Positions 1 to 5,896 of a DNA stretch of 10,930 nucleotides are shown here, piece by piece. The notes beneath the pieces are model-generated. The model was not told where the DNA came from. It did not search any database and saw only the letters and a list, made by a program, of their open reading frames with translations. The DNA is taken from contig CAAFRY010000036.1 of assembly GCA_900765525.1 (NCBI GenBank), positions 1 through 10,930 of the forward strand. Reading direction: 5' to 3'. Position 1 is the stretch's first letter. Every line of letters begins with the position of its first letter. Source of the DNA: an uncultured Blautia sp. Lineage in GTDB: Bacteria; Bacillota; Clostridia; Lachnospirales; Lachnospiraceae. A program made the position numbers and the translations under genes.

Positions 1-107
1 GTTGTCGTCAATCGACGTAGCCACCGCTACGCCTCATTCCTTCGCCTTGCAGAATGAAAATTCATTCTACGTCATTATGCTGAAAATGAACGTGCCAGTA
101 CACTAGG
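1..107. repeat. Hairpin-rich intergenic repeat, probably dispersed, cut by left edge
   Basis: This non-coding stretch is packed with inverted repeats. GTCG/CGAC lies at 4-16, a perfect 6-bp stem CGTAGC/GCTACG with a 4-nt loop at 16-31, and an 8-bp stem AGAATGAA/TTCATTCT around AA at 51-68. The sequence character changes after about position 107. From memory, near-identical segments occur many times between genes in Lachnospiraceae genomes, where they produce spurious short reading frames; I cannot run the search that would confirm this. One frame (2-106) stays open to a TAG but has no start in view, and I read it as repeat-derived rather than a gene end. No T-tract follows the stems, so this is not an obvious intrinsic terminator. 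Confidence 0.5.
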
Positions 108-135
108 ACAGCAGGAACAGGGAAGGAGAAGCCTT

Positions 136-252
136 ATGCGGTTGGAGAAAAAGCTGAAAACCTTTAGAAAAGTAAAAAGTATCATTTCTTCACTGAGGAG
201 AAACAGGAAAAGGATTGCAAAAACCTTGCGAATCCTTCAAAAAATAAAATAA
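136..252 (+). CDS. Possible small polybasic protein, 38 aa, unknown function
   Basis: An ATG at 136 is preceded by a good Shine-Dalgarno site, AAGGAG at 123-128, with a 7-nt spacer, and the frame runs to TAA at 250-252. The peptide has 7 Arg, 9 Lys and a single acidic residue (Glu4), so its net charge is about +15. Hydrophobic residues (Leu, Ile, Val, Phe) are spaced between the basic ones, which would suit a cationic amphipathic helix. It has no Cys, no Trp and no clear signal peptide. It ends 17 bases before the preferred start of the DUF1015 gene, so the two could be co-transcribed and translationally linked. I do not recognise a family. The same frame is open upstream to 58, into the repeat, but without a better start. 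Alternatives are a chance ORF in A-rich DNA or a leader region. Whether it is translated is an inference from the ribosome site and spacing only. Confidence 0.42.
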   Translation: MRLEKKLKTFRKVKSIISSLRRNRKRIAKTLRILQKIK

Positions 253-255
253 GAA

Positions 256-263
256 ACGGAGGG
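256..263 (+). promoter_or_regulatory. Ribosome binding site deciding the DUF1015 start
   Basis: ACGGAGGG directly abuts an ATG at 264, leaving no usable spacer. A second in-frame ATG at 270 lies 6 nt downstream of the site. Normal Shine-Dalgarno spacing therefore favours 270, which gives a protein beginning MAVIKPF, over 264 (MDMAVIKPF). Confidence 0.65.
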
Positions 264-269
264 ATGGAT

Positions 270-1505
270 ATGGCAGTTATCAAACCTTTTTGTGCAATCC
301 GGCCCCAGGCTTCTAAGGCGGCTAAGATTGCAGCCCTGCCTTACGATGTTTTTACAGAAGAAGAGGCCAGGGAAGAGGTAAAGGAAGAGCCTCTTTCTTT
401 TTTGAAGATTGACCGTCCGGAGACACAGTTTTCCCGGGATACAGATATATATAGTCCTCAGGTGTATAAAAGGGCCCAGGAGACGTTGTGGAAAATGCTG
501 GAGGACGGGGATTTTTGCCAGGATGTGCAGAAGTCCTTTTATATCTATGAGCTGAAAGATGGCAGTCATGTACAGACAGGACTGGCGGCCTGTGCGTCAA
601 TTGATGATTATCTGAACCAGGTAATTAAATGTCACGAAAAGACCAGAGCCGAGAAAGAGGAAGACCGTATCCGTCATATAGAGGCCTGCCAGGCTCAGAC
701 AGGGCCAATCTTTCTGGCTCACAGGCCAAATCCTCAGCTTCGCAGGCTTTTAGACATCAGAAAGCGCAGTTTTCCCAGTTACCAGTTTGTAGCAAAGGAC
801 GGAATCAGTCACAGAATCTGGGTGGTATATGAGGGAAATATTATTGAGAAAATAGAAGAAATCTTTCGGGATGTGAAAGAGATTTACATTGCAGACGGAC
901 ATCACAGAGCCGCTGCCGCTGTAAAGACCGGACTGGCAAGACGCAGAGAAAATCCTATGTATACAGGAAAAGAGCCTTTTAATTATTTTATGTGCGTGTT
1001 GTTCCCCTCGGACGAGCTTCGGATTCTGGAATACAACCGGGTGGTACATTCCCTCAACGGATTAAATTACCAGGATTTTCTGGAAAAAGTGAACGAGCAT
1101 TTTGAAGTGAAGGAGACCGGAGGGATTCCCATGAAGCCAAAGAGAAAAGGCTGCTTTGGCATGTATCTGGATAAAAAATGGTATCATTTAAAGCTGAAAG
1201 AGGAATATGCTTCCCGGGATGCGGTGGAAGGCTTAGATGTAAGCGTATTGCAGGATTATATCTTAGGCCCTGTGCTGGGAATCCAGGAGCCACGGACTGA
1301 TTCACGAATCGAATTTATAGGGGGAATCAAAGGCCTTTCTCCTTTGATGGAGCAGGCAGACCGCACAGGAGGCGTGGCGTTTTCTCTTTACCCTACAGAT
1401 ATTTCCGAGCTTATGCAGGTAGCAGATGAAGGAAGACTTATGCCCCCAAAATCTACCTGGTTTGAACCAAAGCTGAGAAGCGGTCTGTTTATCCACCGGA
1501 TATAA
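270..1505 (+). CDS. DUF1015 family protein, 411 aa
   Basis: This is a full-length DUF1015 (PF06245) protein. Visible family motifs, numbered from the ATG at 270, are an N-terminal IKPFCAIRP-type opening, ALPYDVF near 22-28, a KCHEKTRAEKEEDR block near 120-133, the DGHHR signature at 209-213, and a C-terminal MPPKSTWFEPKLRSGLF block close to the end. No signal peptide or membrane segment is seen, so it is probably cytosolic. The biochemical role of bacterial DUF1015 is not settled to my knowledge. In clostridia these genes often sit beside serine biosynthesis genes (serA/serC), and the GHHR motif recalls the ParB/sulfiredoxin-like fold of free-serine kinases such as SerK and SbnI, so a serine-related kinase role is a guess. 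Upstream genes are outside the window. The start at 270 is chosen by ribosome-site spacing; 264 would add two residues. No clear promoter is seen, and it may be read with the small ORF upstream. Confidence 0.9.
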   Translation: MAVIKPFCAIRPQASKAAKIAALPYDVFTEEEAREEVKEEPLSFLKIDRPETQFSRDTDIYSPQVYKRAQETLWKMLEDGDFCQDVQKSFYIYELKDGSHVQTGLAACASIDDYLNQVIKCHEKTRAEKEEDRIRHIEACQAQTGPIFLAHRPNPQLRRLLDIRKRSFPSYQFVAKDGISHRIWVVYEGNIIEKIEEIFRDVKEIYIADGHHRAAAAVKTGLARRRENPMYTGKEPFNYFMCVLFPSDELRILEYNRVVHSLNGLNYQDFLEKVNEHFEVKETGGIPMKPKRKGCFGMYLDKKWYHLKLKEEYASRDAVEGLDVSVLQDYILGPVLGIQEPRTDSRIEFIGGIKGLSPLMEQADRTGGVAFSLYPTDISELMQVADEGRLMPPKSTWFEPKLRSGLFIHRI

Positions 1506-1512
1506 AGGGAAA

Positions 1513-1538
1513 ATGGGGAGAAATCCAGATAGCCCCAT
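1513..1538 (+). other. Intergenic hairpin without T-tract
   Basis: ATGGGG (1513-1518) pairs perfectly with CCCCAT (1533-1538) around a 14-nt loop, just after the DUF1015 stop. No run of T follows, so it is unlikely to be an intrinsic terminator. It could influence mRNA stability between the DUF1015 and importer genes. The 109-bp gap otherwise contains purine-rich sequence; I see no convincing promoter and no THI-box-like or other riboswitch element. Confidence 0.3.
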
Positions 1539-1614
1539 GAAATTCAGTATGATAGAGAAAGTAAAGATACAGAGAAAATAAAAAACAGACAACAAGAGAG
1601 AAAGGAACAATAGG

Positions 1615-2712
1615 ATGAAAAAGAAAATAGCAGCATTGCTTCTGTCTGCAGCTATGGCGGTATCTCTTCTGGCTGGCTGCGGCTCTTCTCATGAGGAGGG
1701 CCAGGAGACACAGGAGCAGAGCGAAAATAAGCAGGAAGAAAGCAGTCAGGAAGAGAACGCTCAGAATGAGAATCAGGAAGAGACTGAGAATCAGACGGAA
1801 AACCAGCCTGTAGATGTAAACGTTATGGCTCTGAAAGGCCCTACAGCCATGGGAATGGTAAAGCTGATGGATGACGTGGACAATGGGCAGGTAACCAGTG
1901 AAAATTATAGCTTTTCTATTGCAGCTTCCGCCGATGAGGTGACGCCTAAACTGGTCCAGGGAGAGGCGGATATTGCAGCAGTACCGGCGAACCTGGCTTC
2001 TGTATTGTACAATAAAACAGAAGGGCAAGTGCAGGTTCTGGCGGTAAATACCCTGGGTGTTCTGTATATTGTAGAAAACGGAGAAACCGTACAGTCTGTG
2101 GAAGATTTAAGAGGAAAAACTATCTATGCCAGCGGCAAGGGCTCCACTCCGGAATACGCTTTGGAATATGTACTCTCTGCAAATGGAATCGACCCTGCTG
2201 CAGATGTGACCATCGAGTGGAAAAGCGAACATTCTGAGTGTGTGGCAGCTATCACAGCAGGAGAGAACGGTATAGCCATGCTGCCCCAGCCCTTTGTGAC
2301 AACGGCTCAGGCCAAAAATCCCTCTATCCGCACTGCTCTGGATTTAACCCAGGAGTGGGACAATGTCCAGCAGGACCAGGAGGTAAAGAGCAGTCTGATT
2401 ACTGGTGTGGTAGTTGCCCGGTCTCAGTTTGTGGAAGAGGAGCCGGAGGCTGTGGAAGACTTTTTGGACAAATATCAGGACTCTGTGGACTATGTAAACG
2501 CTAATTTGGAGGAGGCTGCCCAACTTGTAGGCCATTATGATATTGTCACTGCGGAAGTAGCCCAGAAAGCTATTCCTGCCTGCAATATTGTGTTTTTAGA
2601 GGGCGCCGAGATGAAAGAAAAGCTTTCCGGCTATCTGGAGGTTCTGAAGAGTCAGAATCCGGAGGCCGTAGGCGGAGAAGTGCCGGGAGATGATTTCTAT
2701 TACAGCAGATAA
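1615..2712 (+). CDS. ABC transporter substrate-binding lipoprotein, NMT1/SsuA-like, 365 aa
   Basis: This is a surface-anchored solute-binding protein of an ABC importer. The N-terminus is a lipoprotein signal: KKK, a hydrophobic stretch, and lipobox LLAGC with the lipidated cysteine at Cys22. Residues about 26-64 are an acidic Gln/Glu/Asn-rich low-complexity spacer that would hold the binding domain off the membrane. From about residue 66 the protein follows the NMT1/THI5, SsuA/TauA periplasmic-binding pattern: VMALKGPTAMGM, a GEADIAAVPAN block, and DLRGKTIYASGKGSTPEYAL, where such proteins bind the ligand between two lobes. The permease and ATPase follow directly. Relatives bind thiamine precursors, sulfonates, taurine, nitrate or bicarbonate, and nothing here allows a choice. 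The ATG at 1615 follows an AAAGGA-type ribosome site with 9-10 nt spacing and opens straight into the signal peptide, so the start is well supported. The last 23 bases overlap the permease gene. Confidence 0.92.
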   Translation: MKKKIAALLLSAAMAVSLLAGCGSSHEEGQETQEQSENKQEESSQEENAQNENQEETENQTENQPVDVNVMALKGPTAMGMVKLMDDVDNGQVTSENYSFSIAASADEVTPKLVQGEADIAAVPANLASVLYNKTEGQVQVLAVNTLGVLYIVENGETVQSVEDLRGKTIYASGKGSTPEYALEYVLSANGIDPAADVTIEWKSEHSECVAAITAGENGIAMLPQPFVTTAQAKNPSIRTALDLTQEWDNVQQDQEVKSSLITGVVVARSQFVEEEPEAVEDFLDKYQDSVDYVNANLEEAAQLVGHYDIVTAEVAQKAIPACNIVFLEGAEMKEKLSGYLEVLKSQNPEAVGGEVPGDDFYYSR

Positions 2713-3469
2713 AAAACAGGAAAAAACAAATAAGATAAAGTTATGGGCTGTGGTGTTCTGGCTGCTTATCTGGCAGGGGGCCAGCAGTGCCGTGGGACAG
2801 GAGATACTTTTGGTATCTCCTGTGTCTGTTCTGAAAAGACTTTTGGAGCTGGGCGTACAGGGAGATTTCTGGGCTTCTATCGGATTTTCTATGCTGCGGA
2901 TAATAGGAGGCTTTCTGGCTGCCATGGTTCTGGGGATTCTTTTGGGAGGACTGTCAGCCAGATGCAGGCCTGTAAGAGAGTTTTTGGCCCCGGCTGTTGT
3001 GACAGTGAAAGCCATTCCCGTGGCTTCCTTTGTGATTTTAGTGCTGATTTGGGTTTCCTCCAGAAATCTTTCTGTTGTCATATCCTTTCTTATGGTATTT
3101 CCTGTCATCTACACGAATATTTTGGAGGGTATCGGAAGTACAGATAAAAAACTGCTGGAGATGGCTCAGGTGTTCCAGCTTTCATCGCTGAGAAAAATCC
3201 GGTACATCTATGTATCTCAGGTGCTGCCCTTTTTTCAGGCGGGCTGCTCTATTGCTCTGGGGCTGTGCTGGAAAGCCGGAGTAGCGGCAGAGGTTATCGG
3301 AATTCCGGATGGCTCCATAGGAGAGAAGCTGTATAAAGCAAAGGTATATCTGGACACTCCGGATTTGTTTGCCTGGACTTTGGTCATCATCCTGGTAAGT
3401 CTGATTTTTGAAAAGGTATTTTTAGCAGGAATCAAGAAATGTGTAAGGTATCTGGAAAGGAACGGTTGA
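2690..3469 (+). CDS. ABC transporter permease, SsuC/TauC-like, 259 aa
   Basis: This is the inner-membrane permease of the importer, in the BPD_transp_1 (binding-protein-dependent transport) family. Hydrophobic segments are visible at about residues 17-37, 66-88, 103-122, 127-144, 183-205 and 227-247, giving the usual six helices. The cytoplasmic coupling loop typical of SsuC/TauC/ThiX proteins lies at about 145-180 (KKLLEMAQVFQLSSLRKI, then VLP) and contacts the ATPase. Length is normal for the family. The ATG at 2690 lies 23 bp inside the end of the binding-protein gene in another frame, with GGCGGAGAAG (2671-2680) as ribosome site, so translation is probably coupled. The ATPase gene starts one base after its stop. 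It presumably forms a homodimer, since only one permease gene is present. The ligand cannot be deduced. Confidence 0.92.
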   Translation: MISITADKKQEKTNKIKLWAVVFWLLIWQGASSAVGQEILLVSPVSVLKRLLELGVQGDFWASIGFSMLRIIGGFLAAMVLGILLGGLSARCRPVREFLAPAVVTVKAIPVASFVILVLIWVSSRNLSVVISFLMVFPVIYTNILEGIGSTDKKLLEMAQVFQLSSLRKIRYIYVSQVLPFFQAGCSIALGLCWKAGVAAEVIGIPDGSIGEKLYKAKVYLDTPDLFAWTLVIILVSLIFEKVFLAGIKKCVRYLERNG

Positions 3470-3470
3470 C

Positions 3471-4088
3471 ATGGCGGAAGTAAAGCATATTTTTAAGGCC
3501 TATGGAAATAATCAGGTGCTGGCGGACTTTAGCGCAGTATTTCCTGAGGGAAAGATTACCTGCGTCATGGCTCCATCAGGAAAGGGAAAGACCACATTGC
3601 TGCGTATCCTGTTGGGCCTGGAGAAACCAGATAAAGGTCAGCTTTCCGGTTTTTCCAAAAGAAAAAAAAGTGCAGTATTCCAGGAGGACAGACTTTGCGA
3701 AAATCTCAGCGCAGGGGCTAATGTGGACCTGGTACGGCCGGGAAAGAAAAGCAGAAGAACCATAACAGGATTTTTTAAAAAGCAGGAGGATAAAAGCGCA
3801 GAACATGAATGGACAGCCGGTTTTGAGAGACTGGGACTTTCAGATTGTATCAACCGTCCGGTCCGGGAGCTTTCCGGAGGAATGAGACGGAGAGTAGCCC
3901 TATTAAGAGCACTGTATGCAGACTGGGATATTCTTTTTCTGGACGAACCCTTTAAGGGACTGGATGAGGATACAAAGGTCCGGACCATAGAATTTGTCAA
4001 ACAGCAATGCAGGGGACGGACGGTTATCTGCGTCACCCATGAGTTAAAAGAGGCAGAAATGCTGGGAGCCGGGATTTTGGTCTTATAG
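3471..4088 (+). CDS. ABC transporter ATP-binding protein, SsuB/TauB-like, compact, 205 aa
   Basis: This is the cytoplasmic ATPase that powers the importer. Motifs in order are Walker A APSGKGKTT at 34-42, Q-loop FQED with Gln71, signature LSGGM at 134-138, Walker B ILFLDEP with Asp158 and catalytic Glu159, D-loop GLD at 163-165, and the switch His200 in VTHE. All catalytic residues are present. Two points are unusual. The first Gly of Walker A is Ala (Ala34). The protein also ends only about 15 residues after the H-switch, about 40-50 residues shorter than typical SsuB/TauB proteins. The short end is native here, because the stop lies in the loop of the operon terminator and no frame continuation is seen. 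ATG at 3471 is one base after the permease stop, with AAGGAACGG as ribosome site, so the three genes form one operon. Confidence 0.92.
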   Translation: MAEVKHIFKAYGNNQVLADFSAVFPEGKITCVMAPSGKGKTTLLRILLGLEKPDKGQLSGFSKRKKSAVFQEDRLCENLSAGANVDLVRPGKKSRRTITGFFKKQEDKSAEHEWTAGFERLGLSDCINRPVRELSGGMRRRVALLRALYADWDILFLDEPFKGLDEDTKVRTIEFVKQQCRGRTVICVTHELKEAEMLGAGILVL

Positions 4089-4110
4089 GCCAAAATTCCG
4101 GCTCCTTTTT
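4065..4110 (+). terminator. Strong intrinsic terminator of the ABC importer operon
   Basis: The left arm GGAGCCGGGATTTTGG (4065-4080) pairs with CCAAAATTCCGGCTCC (4090-4105) over 16 bp with a single G-U pair, around a 9-nt loop, and is followed by TTTTT (4106-4110). The left arm codes the last residues of the ATPase, and the stop codon TAG (4086-4088) sits in the loop. In the opposite direction the stem is not followed by a T-tract, so it terminates mainly the plus strand. Confidence 0.93.
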
Positions 4111-4173
4111 ATAGCACAGGAAAGTCTGCTTTTAATATCTGAGGGTTTTCCTTATTACTATTGTTTCCTCAGT

Positions 4174-4203
4174 ATTTCTTAGTATTTACCATTTCTTAGT
4201 ATT
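4174..4203. repeat. 13-bp direct repeat spanning the hydA stop codon
   Basis: ATTTCTTAGTATT occurs at 4174-4186 and again at 4191-4203, separated by TACC, so the unit is 17 bp. The right-hand copy contains the hydA stop (TAA on the minus strand at 4196-4198) and the codon before it; the left-hand copy lies just downstream of the gene. The region 4111-4195 between the convergent operons otherwise shows only a weak stem, CTGAGG (4139-4144) with CCTCAG (4167-4172) around a 22-nt loop and no T-tract on the minus strand. I see no convincing terminator for the hydrogenase operon. Confidence 0.6.
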
Positions 4204-5884
4204 CGTCTACATGGAGCAGTTCATGTACCTTGCCCTTTAACAGACCCTCATACAGAGAGAGAATCAGCGGATTCTCGTCAGCCTTGCGGATGCTGGTTAC
4301 ATTGTCTGCCTGGTACAGGCCGTTGCTTCTGGCAGACTTGGTCCGGTTTCCGGCTCTCGGCGGCTGGCCGCCGCCCATGATACAGCCTCGTCTGCAGGCC
4401 ATGATTTCTACGATATGGTAATGTTTCTTACCGCTCTTAATATTTTCCATTACAGTCCGGGCATTGGCCAGACCGCTGGCTACACAGACATTCAGAGGAA
4501 TACCCTGGTAGGTAACAGAAAATTCTTTGATACCTTCTTCACCTCTGGCACCTGCTTCTGCTACAGAGTCCATAGTGGCTTTGTCATGCTTGTCAGCAAA
4601 ACGGCGGAGCATAGCTTCTGTAACGCCGCCTGTTACGCCGAAGATAACACCGGCGCCGGAACCAAAGCCAAAGGGCATGTCACAGGCTTCAGGAACAAGA
4701 GATGCGAAGTCGATTCCGGAAGTGCGAATCATGCGGATGATTTCTGTGGTGGTAAGAACCACGTCTGTATCCTGCTCCCCTTTCGTAAAGCTGTTGGGAC
4801 GGAGAATTTCCATCTTCTTTGCAGTACAGGGCATGATAGAAACCACAAAGGTCTTTTTGCCCTGGTTCTTCTCATAGCCTCGGTAATATTCTTTCATCAC
4901 TGCAGAAAACATTCCCTGAGGAGAACGGCAGGTAGAAAGATTATCCTTATATTCCGGATACTGGTCGCAGAGATATTTCACCCATGCCGGACAGCAGGAG
5001 GTGAAAAGAGGAAGCTTATCTCCCTGTCCTACACGCTCCAGGAATTCCTTGGATTCTTCCATAATGGTAAGGTCTGCGGCAAAAGCAGTATCGTAAACTT
5101 CGTCAAAGCCCATACGATGGAGAACTGCCACCAGTTTTCCCATAACGCTGTTGCCCTTGTTTAAACCGAAAGCGTCTCCTACGGCTACACGGACAGCAGG
5201 GGCCACCTGAGCAACAACTCTGGTATCCGGGTCTGCAATGGCATCCCATACTTCATCTATGTGAGTCTTAATACTGATGGCACCGGTAGGACAGTATACA
5301 CGGCACTGTCCGCAGCTTACACAGTTTGTTTCTGATAAAGTTTTGTTGAAGGCAGGCATAACCATGGCATCTGTACCACGGAAAGCAAAGCCTAAAACTC
5401 CAAGACCCTGAATTTCACTGCAGGCCCGTACGCAGTCACCGCAGAGAATACATTTGTTAGGGTCACGAACCAGAGCAGGTGAGCTTTCGTCCAGAGGACG
5501 AATTTCTCTGGTATTCTGGAAACGAACAGTGGAGATATTCATTCTGTGAGCCAAATCCTGAAGCACACATTCACCGCTTTTTACACAGGTGGTACAGTCT
5601 CTGCAGTGGGCGGAGAGCAGCAGCTCCACAATCAGTTTTCTGTATTTTTTAATTCTGCCGGAATTGGTGTAAATCACCATGCCATCCCTTGGAATCTCAG
5701 AGCAGGAGGCAAAGGTTCTGCCTCTGTCATCCTCCACGGTACACAAACGACAGGCGCCGAAAGTGGAAACCTCGGAATGATAGCACAGGGTTGGCAGGTT
5801 GATACCGGCGTTGCGAATGACAGAAAGGACATTTTTTTCGTCTGTAAATTCAACTTTTCTGCCGTCTATTGTCATAAATCCCAT
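4196..5884 (-). CDS. hydA: [FeFe] hydrogenase catalytic subunit HydA of trimeric NADH-dependent enzyme, 562 aa
   Basis: This subunit reduces protons to H2, or the reverse, at the H-cluster. In order it has a [2Fe-2S] domain (Cys34, Cys45, Cys48, Cys61), a His-ligated [4Fe-4S] site H-x3-C-x2-C-x5-C (His93, Cys97, Cys100, Cys106), and two [4Fe-4S] ferredoxin clusters (Cys145/148/151 with 198, and Cys188/191/194 with 155). The H-cluster motifs are intact: L1 TSCCPAW at 295-301, L2 MPCTAKKME at 351-359 and L3 EIMACRRGCIMGGGQP at 493-508. The small-subunit domain is fused at the C-terminus (GLYQAD, IRKADENP near 522-539). It lacks the extra C-terminal [2Fe-2S] domain of Thermotoga HydA and resembles HndD-type subunits in length. 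The start ATG follows AGGAGGG with about 6 nt spacing; that site overlaps the hydB stop. The preceding genes encode its NAD(H) partners. Maturases HydE, HydF and HydG are needed but are not in the window. Confidence 0.97.
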   Translation of the reverse strand: MGFMTIDGRKVEFTDEKNVLSVIRNAGINLPTLCYHSEVSTFGACRLCTVEDDRGRTFASCSEIPRDGMVIYTNSGRIKKYRKLIVELLLSAHCRDCTTCVKSGECVLQDLAHRMNISTVRFQNTREIRPLDESSPALVRDPNKCILCGDCVRACSEIQGLGVLGFAFRGTDAMVMPAFNKTLSETNCVSCGQCRVYCPTGAISIKTHIDEVWDAIADPDTRVVAQVAPAVRVAVGDAFGLNKGNSVMGKLVAVLHRMGFDEVYDTAFAADLTIMEESKEFLERVGQGDKLPLFTSCCPAWVKYLCDQYPEYKDNLSTCRSPQGMFSAVMKEYYRGYEKNQGKKTFVVSIMPCTAKKMEILRPNSFTKGEQDTDVVLTTTEIIRMIRTSGIDFASLVPEACDMPFGFGSGAGVIFGVTGGVTEAMLRRFADKHDKATMDSVAEAGARGEEGIKEFSVTYQGIPLNVCVASGLANARTVMENIKSGKKHYHIVEIMACRRGCIMGGGQPPRAGNRTKSARSNGLYQADNVTSIRKADENPLILSLYEGLLKGKVHELLHVDEY

Positions 5885-5896
5885 AAATAATCCCTC

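Noticed and set aside
2..106. Plus-strand frame open from the left edge to a TAG, possible end of an upstream gene
   Set aside because: The frame lies wholly inside the hairpin-rich repeat, has no start in view and does not resemble a known protein C-terminus; it is better explained as repeat sequence.
58..135. In-frame upstream extension of the polybasic small ORF
   Set aside because: It has no ATG with a ribosome site and runs into the repeat; the ATG at 136 with AAGGAG is the only supported start.
1506..1614. TPP or other riboswitch upstream of the ABC binding protein
   Set aside because: No THI-box-like core or multi-stem structure was seen, only one 6-bp hairpin without a T-tract.
4065..4110. 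Bidirectional terminator serving the convergent hyd operon
   Set aside because: Read on the minus strand the stem is followed by CAGCATTTC rather than a T-tract, so support for termination in that direction is weak.
4415..5164. Long open frame antisense to hydA
   Set aside because: The hydA frame has every expected cluster and H-cluster motif, while the antisense product has no recognisable domain and no ribosome site.
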